Part shown: in pieces, positions 33,530 to 43,350 of the stretch
Layout: every line of letters begins with the position of its first letter
How positions within the stretch are numbered: position 1 is the first letter of the stretch
From: Azotosporobacter soli
Lineage (GTDB): Bacteria; Bacillota; Negativicutes; SG130
Assembly: GCF_030542965.1 (NCBI RefSeq)
Contig: NZ_JAUAOA010000003.1
Span: forward strand, 186,001-250,000
Direction: 5' to 3'
Length of the DNA: 64,000 nt
Notes under the pieces: model-generated
What the model was told of the DNA's origin: nothing
Database searches by the model: none
What the model saw: only the letters and a program-made list of their open reading frames with translations
Position numbers and translations under genes: made by a program

Positions 33530-33561
33530 CGCCAGACCTCCCCATTACACTCCTTACACAC

Positions 33562-34413
33562 TCAGCCGATATTTTCAAGAATTCGTCTTACTTCCGGCCT
33601 TTTTTGCCAAACTTCCGGCAATAATTTCAACGTATCGTGAATCAGGGCAAAACAGTCCTGCACACTGGCTTCCGCATCCTGCAGACAAACGATGGTATTA
33701 ATCCGTTCCGCCAGATGCGGCGGACAGCACTCCAGTTTTTCCACGATATGCGGTATCCATTTCCAATCTGGTTCCCACTGCCGGTTGAGCGAAAACAAGA
33801 TGCGCAGCACGCGATGCACATCGGCAATCATTCGCTCCAAAAGAGGAATCCGGTCGTCGCGCGCAGCCAACGCGCGACGGACTTGAAGCCCAAGGTCCAA
33901 CGTCCATGGGGCAATCGTACTGGAAATGATCGCCTCTTGCAATTCCGTCGGATATTGTTGCAGCGCCGCCTGCCAGATTGGCAGCAAGCCGCTGTCGCGT
34001 ACGCCGATCGCATACTGCACGATCGAGGCGATGCGCAGTTTATCGTGGCTGTATACCTGAGCTGAGAGGATTTGTTCCAGCTGTGCTGTCAGCTGACTGC
34101 CTTTTTGCCAACCGGCTTCAAACCAAAAATCTTGCCAACGGAAAATCAGCCATGTGGAACGATCGCCGATCGGGCCGCTATACGACTGGATCTCACTTCC
34201 GCCAATCGATTTTATCCATTCTGTCCGTTTTACTTCGGACACGTCTTCTTCCGTCAGGAACAGGATTTCAATATCAGAATTATCATCGGCAAGACCGCGC
34301 GAGACTGAACCCGTCACCATAATATCGCTTGCCAAATGCGCCGGGCAATGCCGTTCCATTTCTCGTACCAAATCTAACCGTTTCAGACAAGCTTGATTCA
34401 AAAAGACTTCCAT
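33562..34413 (-). CDS. Nucleotidyltransferase-domain protein
   Basis: 283-residue soluble protein with an N-terminal polymerase-beta-like nucleotidyltransferase fold: 'VTGSVSRGLADD' (GS motif, about 33-44) and 'NSDIEILFL' (two catalytic acids, Asp47 and Glu49). A helical C-terminal domain of about 180 residues follows, similar in layout to aminoglycoside-nucleotidyltransferase-like and DUF4037-type proteins. The substrate is unknown; it could be a small molecule or a protein (AMPylation). It lies between a c-di-GMP protein and a DUF4127 gene on the same strand, but 142 bp and a terminator separate it from the gene upstream. Confidence 0.75.
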   Translation of the reverse strand: MEVFLNQACLKRLDLVREMERHCPAHLASDIMVTGSVSRGLADDNSDIEILFLTEEDVSEVKRTEWIKSIGGSEIQSYSGPIGDRSTWLIFRWQDFWFEAGWQKGSQLTAQLEQILSAQVYSHDKLRIASIVQYAIGVRDSGLLPIWQAALQQYPTELQEAIISSTIAPWTLDLGLQVRRALAARDDRIPLLERMIADVHRVLRILFSLNRQWEPDWKWIPHIVEKLECCPPHLAERINTIVCLQDAEASVQDCFALIHDTLKLLPEVWQKRPEVRRILENIG

Positions 34414-34517
34414 TGCAAGCCTCCCCTTCTCAGCCCAAGGCTGTCGGCCTTCTGTAATTATTATTTTTACTTTCGGTAAAACCGAAGCTAACTCCTTTAT
34501 CTTTAAACAAACAAATT

Positions 34518-34552
34518 AAAATCAGACCTTTAGGCAAAAAGGTCTGATTTTT
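34518..34552 (-). terminator. Terminator of the DUF4127 gene
   Basis: AAAATCAGACCTTT / AAAGGTCTGATTTT arms with a short TTGCC loop, directly after the stop. Confidence 0.85.
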
Positions 34553-34556
34553 CTCG

Positions 34557-36131
34557 TCACCAAATTATTTTCACTTCAAACATCCGATCCCATGGGTGCT
34601 CCGCCTGAAATTCAGGCGTCTTCAAATCGGGGAAATGCTGCGCGGCAAAAAAGCGCAGCGCGGCTGTCGTTTGCGCTTCCACCTGCGCACGCCGCTCGCC
34701 CAAACGCACGCTGCTGAGCGAAGCGGGCGTCAGTACCTGTTTGATGATTTGCTGGCGCACATTGGCTTGATACGCCCAGTCATCCAAGAAACGCCCGAGC
34801 AACAGACGCCGCTGCGCAACACTCTCCATCCGCGCCGCCAACATCCCCTGGCTCAAGGCAAATCCGGCCGAATTGCTGGCCGTATTCCAACCGCCGTAAG
34901 CCGCCAAGCGTCCTAAAAGATGCCGCCGCTGCATTTCCGTCATGAAACCGTTGTCCGCACCATTGGCGTATGCGATATCGGCGACAGCCACCGTCCGCCC
35001 GGCAGCAAGCCAGTTTGCAATCCTTCCCGCCATAGCGGCCGCAGCCGGACTCGGCGTCGCGCTGTTCTCTTTGGATGACGCTTCCTTTGTCTTGCCGTCA
35101 GCCAGCGTATGTACGGCCAAAACGAGTTCCGCCCGCTCCGGCTCGGGAACCGGGAACGCGCCCGTCGCCCAGATTTGCGCCGCGACATTGGCGCCCGCCG
35201 TTTCATCCTGATAACTCGGCACCGTATTCTTGCCGCTTCCCTCGCCATAGACCGCCGCGACAAACGGAATTTGTCCGCTGAAATGATTGACCGCCCGCGC
35301 CATCAAGAGCATGCCGAGCTGGTCGGCTGCGGCCATCGTGGCAAAACGGCTCAGATCCGGTTTACCTTCGCGCTGCGCAAGCAACCAGCGCAAATCGCGC
35401 CGCGAATCAGAGTACATCCAGGCGTCATCACGTCCCAACAGCAGATAGTCAATTGCCCCCGCCTGCGTCATATCCCAAAGCGCCAAATTATTGCGAAGAT
35501 TCTTTACACGCCGTTGCCGCCAATCTGCGAGATAAGCTGAAGGAATTTTTTCCGAAAGTCGGGTGATTTCGGCTCGCTCCGCTTGTGTTACGCCATCGCT
35601 TTCTTGTTTGTCGGTCAGCGCTCCCAAACGAAAAAGGTCAGGCCCCCAGACTTCATAATAAGAAGCATCGACGCCGCCTGCACTCGCCTTTGGCGAACGC
35701 ATCAGCGTCGAAAATGCATAAAGTCGCAGGCTAGGCTGCAATGTTTTCAACTCTTCGATCTGCTTACGCCGCAACGCCAAAACACTTTCATCCAGTTCAT
35801 GCGTACGAGACGGAACCAAGCCACCGTAAATCAGGCTGTCGAGCGATACAACCGCCGCATCAGCGCGCGGCGCTTCTTCCTTCAGCCACTGCCAGATCTT
35901 ATCCGGATCGCCGCGATGATCACGGCTTGAAAGCCATTCCTGCGGCGGCGTATGCACTTCAAGACCTGCCGCCCGAGCGGTCGCCAGCGTATCGGCCAGA
36001 CAGACCGGGCGATCGTCGAGCGGAACGAACAAAACGAGCGGGGCAGCCTCAGCCAGCCTGAAGATGCCGCACACGCCGATTAAGAACCACACTAAACCGC
36101 ATAGGATCTGCTTGTTTCTTCTCTTCTTCAT
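34557..36131 (-). CDS. DUF4127 family exported protein
   Basis: 524-residue protein of the DUF4127 family, function unknown. The signal peptide (about 1-30, ending 'RLAEAAPL') suggests export. Family-typical stretches: 'VLFVPLDDRPVC' (about 33-44), 'VSLDSLIYGGLVPSRTH' (about 95-111), 'YAFSTLMRSPKAS', 'LLGRDDAWMYSD' and 'DIAYANGADNGFM'. The acidic/Asn-rich motifs at strand ends look like a hydrolase-style active site, but no activity is established. AGGAGG precedes the ATG. It starts 20 bp after the recQ stop, so it is probably co-transcribed with recQ. Confidence 0.85.
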   Translation of the reverse strand: MKKRRNKQILCGLVWFLIGVCGIFRLAEAAPLVLFVPLDDRPVCLADTLATARAAGLEVHTPPQEWLSSRDHRGDPDKIWQWLKEEAPRADAAVVSLDSLIYGGLVPSRTHELDESVLALRRKQIEELKTLQPSLRLYAFSTLMRSPKASAGGVDASYYEVWGPDLFRLGALTDKQESDGVTQAERAEITRLSEKIPSAYLADWRQRRVKNLRNNLALWDMTQAGAIDYLLLGRDDAWMYSDSRRDLRWLLAQREGKPDLSRFATMAAADQLGMLLMARAVNHFSGQIPFVAAVYGEGSGKNTVPSYQDETAGANVAAQIWATGAFPVPEPERAELVLAVHTLADGKTKEASSKENSATPSPAAAAMAGRIANWLAAGRTVAVADIAYANGADNGFMTEMQRRHLLGRLAAYGGWNTASNSAGFALSQGMLAARMESVAQRRLLLGRFLDDWAYQANVRQQIIKQVLTPASLSSVRLGERRAQVEAQTTAALRFFAAQHFPDLKTPEFQAEHPWDRMFEVKIIW

Positions 36132-36151
36132 TCCGCTCTTTCCTCCTTCGC

Positions 36152-37936
36152 TTAAACGCCGCTTTCTTGCAGCGCCGCCAAGAACGTTTCGCCATAACGA
36201 GCCAGTTTGCGATCGCCGACGCCTTTAATCTCGCGCAGCTCGTCCAGCGTTTGCGGTCGCACACGGCACATTTCCTGCAGGACGCTGTCGGCAAAGACAA
36301 CATAGGGCGGCACATGATCGCGCATGGCAAGCGAATGGCGAAGTTTCCGCAACGTTTCAAACAGTTCGCCGCCAACGCTCTCCTTGCGCTTGACAGCCGC
36401 AACGCTGCGTTTCATGACGGTCTCTTCGCCGCGCAATACCGGGACGCCGCGTGGCGCCATCTTGACGACCGGAAAACGATCATCGCTTTGCAGCAGATAA
36501 CCGTGGTCGATCAGCCAATGGATAAAGCGCCGGATTCCAGGCCCGGTCCAACTTTTAAGCAGCCCGTAGGTGGAAAGTTGGTCGAAGCCCATGTTCATCA
36601 CTTTTTGCAGTTCACTGCCCTTTAGCACTTCGGCAATCATCTCCACGCCAAAGTTCTCTTTGAGCCGCAGTACGCAAGACATGACCTGGCGAGCCGGTAA
36701 CGTCATATCTTCCATCGGGCTGTCGGATTGGCAGGAACTGCAATTGCCGCATTGATCGGCCGCTTCCCGTTCGCCGAAATAGCGCAGAATATAACCGCGC
36801 AGGCAGTCCGCCGTCCGACAATATTCAACCATGTCCCAGAGTTTGGCTGCATCCTGAGTCACTTTCTCCAGCGGCGCTCCGGCGTCGGCCGCTCCTTTTT
36901 CCAGGAGAAATTTTTGCAAACGAATGTCCTGCGCAGAAAAAAGTAGAATGCACTCGGCCGGATCGCCGTCGCGGCCCGCACGGCCCGCTTCCTGATAGTA
37001 CGCTTCAATATTGCCGGGCATGTTGTAATGCAGCACATAGCGAACATCCGATTTATCAATTCCCATGCCGAAGGCACAGGTGGCCACGATGACCTTGCTG
37101 CGGTCATAGAGAAAATCGTCCTGCGCCGCCGTACGTTCCGCTTCACTGAGTCCGGCATGATAGCGCCCGACGGCGATGCCCTGGCGCTGCAGCACCTCCC
37201 ACAAATGATCGGTTTCCTTGCGCGTTCCCGCATAAATGATGCCCGAGAGCTGCGTCCGCTCCGCGACATACTTCTTCACAAAACGCAAGCGATCCTCACC
37301 GCTGATTACCGAGAGCGACAAGTTCGGCCGGTCAAAACCACTGACAAAAAGCTGCGCCTCTTCGAGGCCCAATAGGCTTATGACATCTTCTTTGACCTTG
37401 GTCGTCGCGGTCGCCGTAAACGCCGCGACAATCGGACGGCGTGGCAGTTTGGCGAGCGCCGGGGCAATCAATCGATAACTGGGACGAAAATCGTGTCCCC
37501 ACTGCGAAACGCAATGCGCCTCATCGACCACGACCATCGACACAGGCAACGTCTCGAAGACTCTCGCAAACGCTTCGGAATCGAGACGCTCCGGCGCGAT
37601 ATAAACCAGTTTCATTTCGCCGCTGCGCACCTGCTCCAAGCGCTTAGCCGCTTCCCCCGCACCGAGTGAGCTATTGATGAACGTAGCTGGAATGCCCATC
37701 GTATCCAGCGCATCCACCTGATCTTTCATCAGTGAGATCAGCGGTGAAAAAACAACGCTGACTCCATCGGCCAGTAACGCCGGAACTTGAAAGCAAATCG
37801 ACTTTCCAGCTCCGGTCGGCATGATCGCAAACGTATCCTTGCCGGCTAACAAACTTTCGACTACCGGCTCTTGCGCCGGGCGAAACGCAGGATAGCCGTA
37901 ATATTGCTGCAGCGCTTTTCTCGCTCTTTCTAACAT
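36152..37936 (-). CDS. recQ: ATP-dependent DNA helicase RecQ
   Basis: 594-residue 3'-5' helicase in recombination repair. Superfamily-2 motifs: 'IMPTGAGKSICFQ' (Walker A), 'VVDEAHCVSQWGHDFRP' (DEAH plus the RecQ aromatic-rich loop), 'AFTATATTKV', 'GMGIDKSDVRYVLH' and 'YYQEAGRAGRDG'. The zinc site is 'CLRGYIL...CGNCSSC' (about 370-395), followed by a winged-helix RQC region, and a C-terminal HRDC domain ends the protein ('LDELREIKGVGDRKLARYG', about 560-580). All standard RecQ parts are present at usual length. Confidence 0.95.
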   Translation of the reverse strand: MLERARKALQQYYGYPAFRPAQEPVVESLLAGKDTFAIMPTGAGKSICFQVPALLADGVSVVFSPLISLMKDQVDALDTMGIPATFINSSLGAGEAAKRLEQVRSGEMKLVYIAPERLDSEAFARVFETLPVSMVVVDEAHCVSQWGHDFRPSYRLIAPALAKLPRRPIVAAFTATATTKVKEDVISLLGLEEAQLFVSGFDRPNLSLSVISGEDRLRFVKKYVAERTQLSGIIYAGTRKETDHLWEVLQRQGIAVGRYHAGLSEAERTAAQDDFLYDRSKVIVATCAFGMGIDKSDVRYVLHYNMPGNIEAYYQEAGRAGRDGDPAECILLFSAQDIRLQKFLLEKGAADAGAPLEKVTQDAAKLWDMVEYCRTADCLRGYILRYFGEREAADQCGNCSSCQSDSPMEDMTLPARQVMSCVLRLKENFGVEMIAEVLKGSELQKVMNMGFDQLSTYGLLKSWTGPGIRRFIHWLIDHGYLLQSDDRFPVVKMAPRGVPVLRGEETVMKRSVAAVKRKESVGGELFETLRKLRHSLAMRDHVPPYVVFADSVLQEMCRVRPQTLDELREIKGVGDRKLARYGETFLAALQESGV

Positions 37937-38017
37937 CGATCAGCCATCCTTCCTTTTAAAAACATCTCAGACCAGTTTACCACAGATCGTCAAAGTCCTT
38001 CCAGCTGTCCGGCAATA

Positions 38018-38047
38018 AAAAAAAGAATCCCGCAGGATTCTTTTTTT
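38018..38047 (-). terminator. Terminator of the HD-GYP gene
   Basis: AGAATCC TGC GGGATTCT hairpin followed by eight or more Ts on the minus strand, overlapping the stop codon. Confidence 0.85.
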
Positions 38048-40100
38048 AGCCGATCTCCTTCCGAATCATCTTGACGAACAGCGCCGTCAGTTCCGGATCA
38101 AACTGTCTCCCGGCCATACGTTCCAGTTCGGCAAGCGCTTTTTTCACCGGCAGCGCACTGCGGTAAGGACGATCGGTCGTCATTTCGTCATATGCATCGA
38201 CCACTGCCAGTACACGTGCTTCAAACGGGATTTCCATGCCGCGTAAAGAAAGCGGATAGCCGTTTCCGTTCCACCATTCATGATGTTTCAGCACTAAGTC
38301 CGCCACCGCCGCCAAGTTAGGGATGGCCTGCGCGATCCGATAACCGATCTCCGCGTGTCGTTCCATTTCACTCCGCTCCGCTGCCGTAAGACGTCCGCTT
38401 TTAAAGACGATCTCGTCGGCGACGCCGACCTTACCGATATCATGTACCTTGCCAAGCAGTAAAAGGCGTTCCTTTTGCTCAGAGGAGGCGTCGGCCAGTT
38501 CGCCCAGACGATAGGCCAGCGCTCCGACCCTTTCGCCATGTCCTTCATTGAGATAATCCCGGCTGTCCAGCATTTTCAGAATCGACTCCAGCATGATGCG
38601 GCGATTCTCCGAACTCGCAGCCAATTTTCGCCGGTACATGGCATCATCCGCTTCACGGATCATCGTAGCCACATGATGCGCCCTGATCGGCGGTGTATCG
38701 GAAAACGCCCAGCCCACCGACATCCTCAGGATGAAGCCATCGCGCTTTAGTTTCACCAGTTCCAGCTGTTCTTGGATCCGGTGGCAAGCGTTCCGCACAT
38801 GCTCTTCGCTTTCTCCGTAAAGCATGATCAAAAATTCGTCGCCGCCCATGCGGATTACCTTTGCCTTTTCGCCGAATACGGACAGCAGCAAGCGGACGGC
38901 TTGCTGGATCATTTCATCGCCGACGTCATGTCCCAACGTATCATTGACGATTTTCAGTCCATCCACATCGCAGACCACGATGTCGATTCGCTCAACGTCG
39001 CTTACTTCAAGCCGCTCCAGTTCCTGTTGGAAGAAGCTCCGGTTGTACAGACCGGTAAGGCCGTCTCTCAGGCTCATCTCCTTCAGCTTTTCGCGCGAAC
39101 TTTGCAATTGGCTCAGCATCAGGTTCATCGTCTGCGCCGTACGCGACACCTCATCGTGACCGACCAAATCAAGCTGCAGCGAAATGCCGTCCTCTTGCGC
39201 CGCAACCTTGCGCATAAACTGATCGAGCTTTTCCAAGCGCCGCACCACCAAAGAACGAGAGAGCCAAAAGGTCAGCATGCTTGCCGCCGTGCCAAGCAGC
39301 AGCGTCATCAGAGAATAGCGAAAGATCATTTCTTCGACGCGCTGCATGATCGTACGCGGCAATGTCGTTTCAAGCAGGATGCTTTCTTCACCGAACAGAT
39401 CGACGAGGCTACGGTAACCCCGCACTTCATTCGGCGTCACGATCCGTTGCCAATAGCCGGATGAAGCTTCCTTTTCTCCCTTTCTAAAATTCATCTGCAC
39501 CTGGATGCGCCGCGTCATCTCTTTCATGTACCTTGCATCGACAATACGGCCAAAAACCAGTACGCCCTGGCTCGGTCCCCGGTAATCGGTACTTGATATG
39601 CGCTGCGCCGCAAGCAGCAATGGCACGTCATCGCTCAGCACCAAGCCTGCCAACGCATTTTCACGGGCAAGCTGCTGCGGCAGCGTTGCCGCGATCCGCC
39701 GCGCCTGACGTTCCAGTTCCGGCCGCAAGTTTTCGCGTTCCGCGCCTAAGCCTTGCAATATAATGACCTTGCCTTCCGGATCCAGCAAAAGAGCGATATC
39801 GATCTTCAAATTCAGCATCTGCGCCAAAGACAAATTGCTTTTGAAAAAGGCATCCGCCTTGCTTTCGGCAAGCGCGCGGTACATCCCGTTCCACGCCGCC
39901 CAGTCCCGCGTCACGCCCAGCAGCGTTTTCGCTTCCTCATCCCAGTTATCCGCCGCCCGGCTCGTTTCATTCAAAACACGTTCTTCTTCCAAACGCAGAT
40001 ACCCGTCTGTCGCGACATGATGCCCAACGCCAAACGTCACTCCTACCAGAACCAGCACCATAGCCAGGTTTAACAAAAGAATCTTACGCCCAATGCTCAT
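38046..40100 (-). CDS. CHASE4-HAMP-GGDEF-HD-GYP c-di-GMP protein
   Basis: 684-residue membrane signalling protein. The chosen ATG (40100) follows GGAGG by seven bases; a longer frame adds 23 residues with no ribosome site. Order: membrane segment (about 5-26), CHASE4 sensor (about 35-215; 'NWDEEAKTLLGVTRDWAAWN'), second segment (about 250-270), HAMP, GGDEF ('VIRMGGDEFLIM', about 410; I-site missing), HD-GYP (about 490-680) with 'LGKVHDIGKVGV', 'HAEIGYRIAQ' and 'HHEWWNGNGYP'. The HD-GYP residues look complete, so c-di-GMP hydrolysis is likely; the cyclase half may be active or GTP-sensing. Confidence 0.9.
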   Translation of the reverse strand: MSIGRKILLLNLAMVLVLVGVTFGVGHHVATDGYLRLEEERVLNETSRAADNWDEEAKTLLGVTRDWAAWNGMYRALAESKADAFFKSNLSLAQMLNLKIDIALLLDPEGKVIILQGLGAERENLRPELERQARRIAATLPQQLARENALAGLVLSDDVPLLLAAQRISSTDYRGPSQGVLVFGRIVDARYMKEMTRRIQVQMNFRKGEKEASSGYWQRIVTPNEVRGYRSLVDLFGEESILLETTLPRTIMQRVEEMIFRYSLMTLLLGTAASMLTFWLSRSLVVRRLEKLDQFMRKVAAQEDGISLQLDLVGHDEVSRTAQTMNLMLSQLQSSREKLKEMSLRDGLTGLYNRSFFQQELERLEVSDVERIDIVVCDVDGLKIVNDTLGHDVGDEMIQQAVRLLLSVFGEKAKVIRMGGDEFLIMLYGESEEHVRNACHRIQEQLELVKLKRDGFILRMSVGWAFSDTPPIRAHHVATMIREADDAMYRRKLAASSENRRIMLESILKMLDSRDYLNEGHGERVGALAYRLGELADASSEQKERLLLLGKVHDIGKVGVADEIVFKSGRLTAAERSEMERHAEIGYRIAQAIPNLAAVADLVLKHHEWWNGNGYPLSLRGMEIPFEARVLAVVDAYDEMTTDRPYRSALPVKKALAELERMAGRQFDPELTALFVKMIRKEIG

Positions 40101-40292
40101 CGCCCGACCTCCATCCGTTTTTCTGCAGGATTTACATTGCCCGAGCCGTTCAACCAAAAACGCAAGCACTCTTTTTTTATGGCGTTGAGAATGATTTTTT
40201 GTTCGTTTTCGCCTTCTTCGTTTTTTCTAATTATCGCTATAATTCTGCAAAACAAAATCAGTTCCTGCCGCTCTTATGATGCGCCCAAGCGG

Positions 40293-40352
40293 CAAAAAAA
40301 AATGTCTTTCCAGCGCAAAAGCCAATGCTCTTGAACGATAGAAAGACATTCT
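40293..40352 (-). terminator. Terminator of the amino-acid ABC operon
   Basis: AATGTCTTTC / GAAAGACATT arms around a 30-nt loop, followed by nine Ts on the minus strand, 10 bp past the ATPase stop. Confidence 0.8.
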
Positions 40353-40362
40353 TACGCCTGCA

Positions 40363-41118
40363 TTACAGGATTTTTTGCAAAAAAGCCTGCGTGCGCGGCT
40401 GCGCCGGGCAGGTAAAAATCTGTTCCGGCGAACCTTGTTCAACAATTTCGCCTTCATCCATAAAGATGACGCGATTCGCCACTTCTCTGGCAAATCCCAT
40501 TTCATGCGTTACCACCAACATCGTCATATGCTCTTCGGCCAGCTGTCGCATCGCTTTCAGCACTTCGCCGGTCAGTTCCGGGTCGAGCGCAGAGGTCGGC
40601 TCGTCAAAAAGCATGATGTCCGGCTGCATCGCCAGCGCCCTTGCGATCGCAACCCGCTGCTTCTGTCCGCCGGACAGGCGCGACGGATAATTATCGCGTT
40701 TCTCAAAGAGGCCGACTTTTTTCAACAACTCCTCCGCTTGCGGAATGATCGTCTCACGGCTGACTTTTTGCACCGTCAGCGGCGCTTCGATCAGGTTTTC
40801 CAAGACCGTCAGATGCGGAAACAGGTTAAACTGTTGGAACACCATGCCCATCTTGCCGCAGATGCGTCGCCCCTCCGCTTCCGTAACATATTGCACACCG
40901 CCATCCGCTGCAGGCCTGACAAGCGTTTCGCCCTCGATCTCGATCGTCCCCTGATCGATCGTCTCCAAGCGATTCAGACAACGCAAGAACGTGCTCTTGC
41001 CCGAGCCGGACGGACCGATGATCGCCACAACTTCCCCTTTAGCCACTTCCAGCGTAATACCTTTTAAAACTTCTAATTTTTGAAAGCGTTTATGAATATC
41101 AAGTGCTCGAATCATCAT
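40363..41118 (-). CDS. Polar amino-acid ABC transporter, ATP-binding subunit
   Basis: 251-residue GlnQ/HisP-type ATPase. Walker A '[15 protein letters not shown]' (about 35-49), Q-loop '[17 protein letters not shown]', signature '[17 protein letters not shown]', Walker B '[19 protein letters not shown]' and switch His '[18 protein letters not shown]'. An insert of about 20 residues before the Q-loop ('[18 protein letters not shown]') occurs in a known sub-branch. It is the last gene of the operon with permease and binding protein and starts 11 bp after the permease stop. Confidence 0.93.
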   Translation of the reverse strand: MMIRALDIHKRFQKLEVLKGITLEVAKGEVVAIIGPSGSGKSTFLRCLNRLETIDQGTIEIEGETLVRPAADGGVQYVTEAEGRRICGKMGMVFQQFNLFPHLTVLENLIEAPLTVQKVSRETIIPQAEELLKKVGLFEKRDNYPSRLSGGQKQRVAIARALAMQPDIMLFDEPTSALDPELTGEVLKAMRQLAEEHMTMLVVTHEMGFAREVANRVIFMDEGEIVEQGSPEQIFTCPAQPRTQAFLQKIL

Positions 41119-41129
41119 GCTCGTTTCTC

Positions 41130-41783
41130 CTATTCATCATGCGCGGCATAACGCCGCTCCAGCTTTTGAAACATCCAGGTCAAAACCAGCGTCATCGCCA
41201 GATAAAACACCGCCGCCACCAAAAAAGGCATCGTCGAAAAATCACGCTGCACCAGGCTGCGCGCTGTGCGCAGCAGGTCGTTCATCGCCAGGACATAAAT
41301 CAGCGACGTGTCCTTGACCAGCGTGATCGTCTCATTGCTGACCGGAGGCAGCACGCAGCGTATCACCTGCGGCAAGACAATGCGGCGCATCGTTTGGACA
41401 TAATTCATGCCCAGCACCTTGGATGCTTCATATTGACCCCGGTCAATCGATTGAATGCCGGCACGGAAGATTTCAGCGAAATACGCCGCGTAGTTCAGGA
41501 CAAATGCCAGCACGGCCGCCGGAAAATCGGGCAAGCGGATTCCGATAACCGGTATGAACGGCAAAGCAAAGTAAACAAACAACAATTGCAGCATCAACGG
41601 CGTTCCCCGCATCAGCCAAATATAGACGCCGACCGCTTCACGCAGGCTGCGATAGCGCGAAATTCGCGCCAACGCCAATAACAGGCCCAGCGGCAAGGAA
41701 AGTAATATTGTGACAAAGAACATTTCCAGCGTCACTACCGTACCTTCCAGCATCGGTCCGATTATATTCATTACATAGTCCAT
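41130..41783 (-). CDS. Polar amino-acid ABC transporter, permease subunit
   Basis: 217-residue HisM/GlnP-type permease with five membrane segments. '[20 protein letters not shown]' near the N-terminus is the family entry motif; '[19 protein letters not shown]' and the EAA loop '[20 protein letters not shown]' (about 135-154) contact the ATPase. The ATG at 41783 has GGAG eight bases before it; the longer frame to 41843 is not supported. The middle gene of the operon, 83 bp after the binding-protein gene. Confidence 0.92.
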   Translation of the reverse strand: MDYVMNIIGPMLEGTVVTLEMFFVTILLSLPLGLLLALARISRYRSLREAVGVYIWLMRGTPLMLQLLFVYFALPFIPVIGIRLPDFPAAVLAFVLNYAAYFAEIFRAGIQSIDRGQYEASKVLGMNYVQTMRRIVLPQVIRCVLPPVSNETITLVKDTSLIYVLAMNDLLRTARSLVQRDFSTMPFLVAAVFYLAMTLVLTWMFQKLERRYAAHDE

Positions 41784-41866
41784 CTTTTTTCTCCATTCTG
41801 CCATTTCACCCGCTGTTACGCGCAGAAACGCCCATGGCAGCAACCACAGGCGAATCCGCGATCAGC

Positions 41867-42631
41867 TTATTTAACGATTTCAGCGCCGAACCATTCTTTG
41901 GAGATTTTTGCCGATGTTCCGTCCTTCTTCATCTCAGCAAGCGTCTTTTGCAGCTTCTCCAACAGCTCTTTATCATCTTTGCGTAAGCCCACACCATATT
42001 CTTCCGAACCAAAATTATCATTGAGCACGATGTACTCGCCCGGCTTCTTGGCGATGTAGTAACGTCCGACCACTTCATCAACCACAACGGCATCCAAACG
42101 TCCCACTTTCAGATCCATCAGCGCGGCCACATTGTCGCCGTATTTTTTCAGTTCCTTGAACGATTTCATGGTTTGCCCTTCGCCTTCAATCGCTTCGATG
42201 CTGCTGCTGCCATCCTGCGCACCAACAACCTTTCCGCTCAAATCCGCTTTGTTTTTAATGGTTGAGTTTGCATTCACCACGATGATCTGTCTGTTTTCCA
42301 TGTAGGGACTGGTAAAAGAAATGTTTTCTTTGCGTTTTTCGGTAATCGTCAGGCCGTTCCAAAGCACATCGACCCGCTTGCCGTTAAGTTCCGCTTCTTT
42401 GCTGTTCCAATCGATCGGCTTGAATTCCAATTCCAGGCCCAATCGTTTGCCGGCTTCTTTAGCCATATCCACATCAAAGCCGACGATTTCATTTTTATCA
42501 TTGCGAAACCCCATCGGCGGAAAATTATCATCCAAGCCGACCACAATTTTCTTCTTGGCCGTCGTTCCGCAACCGGCCACCAACAACATCGCCAGTAGCG
42601 TCACCATTACCAGACTCAGCATTTTTTTCAT
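41867..42631 (-). CDS. Amino-acid ABC transporter substrate-binding lipoprotein
   Basis: 254-residue family-3 solute-binding protein. The lipoprotein signal ends in the lipobox 'LLVAGC' (Cys about 21). The mature protein shows 'VVGLDDNFPPMGF', 'IVGFDVDMAKEAGKRLGLEL' and 'DVLWNGLTITEKRKENISFT', the standard polar amino-acid pocket motifs. The exact ligand (Gln, Glu, His, Arg, Lys or Cys2) cannot be assigned safely. It is the first gene of the operon with permease and ATPase; the start has GGGGG upstream. Confidence 0.92.
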   Translation of the reverse strand: MKKMLSLVMVTLLAMLLVAGCGTTAKKKIVVGLDDNFPPMGFRNDKNEIVGFDVDMAKEAGKRLGLELEFKPIDWNSKEAELNGKRVDVLWNGLTITEKRKENISFTSPYMENRQIIVVNANSTIKNKADLSGKVVGAQDGSSSIEAIEGEGQTMKSFKELKKYGDNVAALMDLKVGRLDAVVVDEVVGRYYIAKKPGEYIVLNDNFGSEEYGVGLRKDDKELLEKLQKTLAEMKKDGTSAKISKEWFGAEIVK

Positions 42632-42871
42632 ATCGTTATCCCCCGCTTTTGTAAAATCAACTGTCTCTATATTACTTTAACACACTAAAATAAGAAAGCA
42701 TTAAAATGTATGCATAATTTAATTGACGCGCTTCGTTCGTTCATTTTCTGCTCCGTTCTTCGCCAATCTCATTTTTTTATTTTTCTTGCAGCAGTCATAA
42801 ATCGAAAGGTATTTTTTACCATTTGGCGAATCTTTTTTATTAAGATCCAATTTAATGAAGAGGTGATAATT

Positions 42872-43297
42872 ATGACGATCCAACGGATCCTGGTCGCGTA
42901 TGACGGCTCTCCGCACAGTAAAAAAGCTCTGGATTGGGGCCTGAACATGGCGAAGCAGACAACAGCCTCCCTTCATTTGGTCATGGTCTTTGAGCGCAAC
43001 ATCTACCATACCGATCTGCCAACGCATCTTGACGATTTAGAGAAAACCTATATGGAACTGTTCCAGATGAAACTGGATTCTGCGCTTGAAGCTTGCCGCG
43101 ACAGCGGCATCCCCGTCAGCGGCGAAGTCTGCAACGGACATATAACGGATTCGATCATCAAAAAAGCGTTGGCATGGCAAGCTGACATGATTGTTTGCGG
43201 CACGCGCGGTCACGGCGGTTTTGCCAATGTGCTGATTGGCAGCGTCGCTCACGCACTGGTCACATACTCCGACGTTCCTGTCGTAGTCATTAAATAG
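42872..43297 (+). CDS. Universal stress protein (UspA family)
   Basis: 141-residue single-domain Usp protein. 'RILVAYDGSPHSKKALDWGL' at the start and 'MIVCGTRGHGGFANVLIGSVAHALV' spread over about 107-131 give the G2xG9xG[S/T] ATP-binding pattern, so it belongs to the nucleotide-binding branch. 'YSDVPVVVIK' is the typical C-terminus. GAGGTG precedes the ATG at 42872. It is monocistronic, followed by a strong terminator. Confidence 0.92.
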   Translation: MTIQRILVAYDGSPHSKKALDWGLNMAKQTTASLHLVMVFERNIYHTDLPTHLDDLEKTYMELFQMKLDSALEACRDSGIPVSGEVCNGHITDSIIKKALAWQADMIVCGTRGHGGFANVLIGSVAHALVTYSDVPVVVIK

Positions 43298-43305
43298 TTC
43301 GCCAA

Positions 43306-43338
43306 AGAGAGGGGCAGCCGCATTGCTGCCCCTCTCTT
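43306..43338 (+). terminator. Terminator of the usp gene
   Basis: AGAGAGGGGCAGC / GCTGCCCCTCTCT perfect 13-bp stem, followed by a T/C-rich stretch. Confidence 0.85.
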
Positions 43339-43350
43339 CTCTATCCCTGC

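Noticed and set aside
40230-40250. Plus-strand TATAAT sequence between the HD-GYP gene and the ABC operon
   Set aside because: No plus-strand gene follows; the stretch is AT-rich and the match is probably chance.
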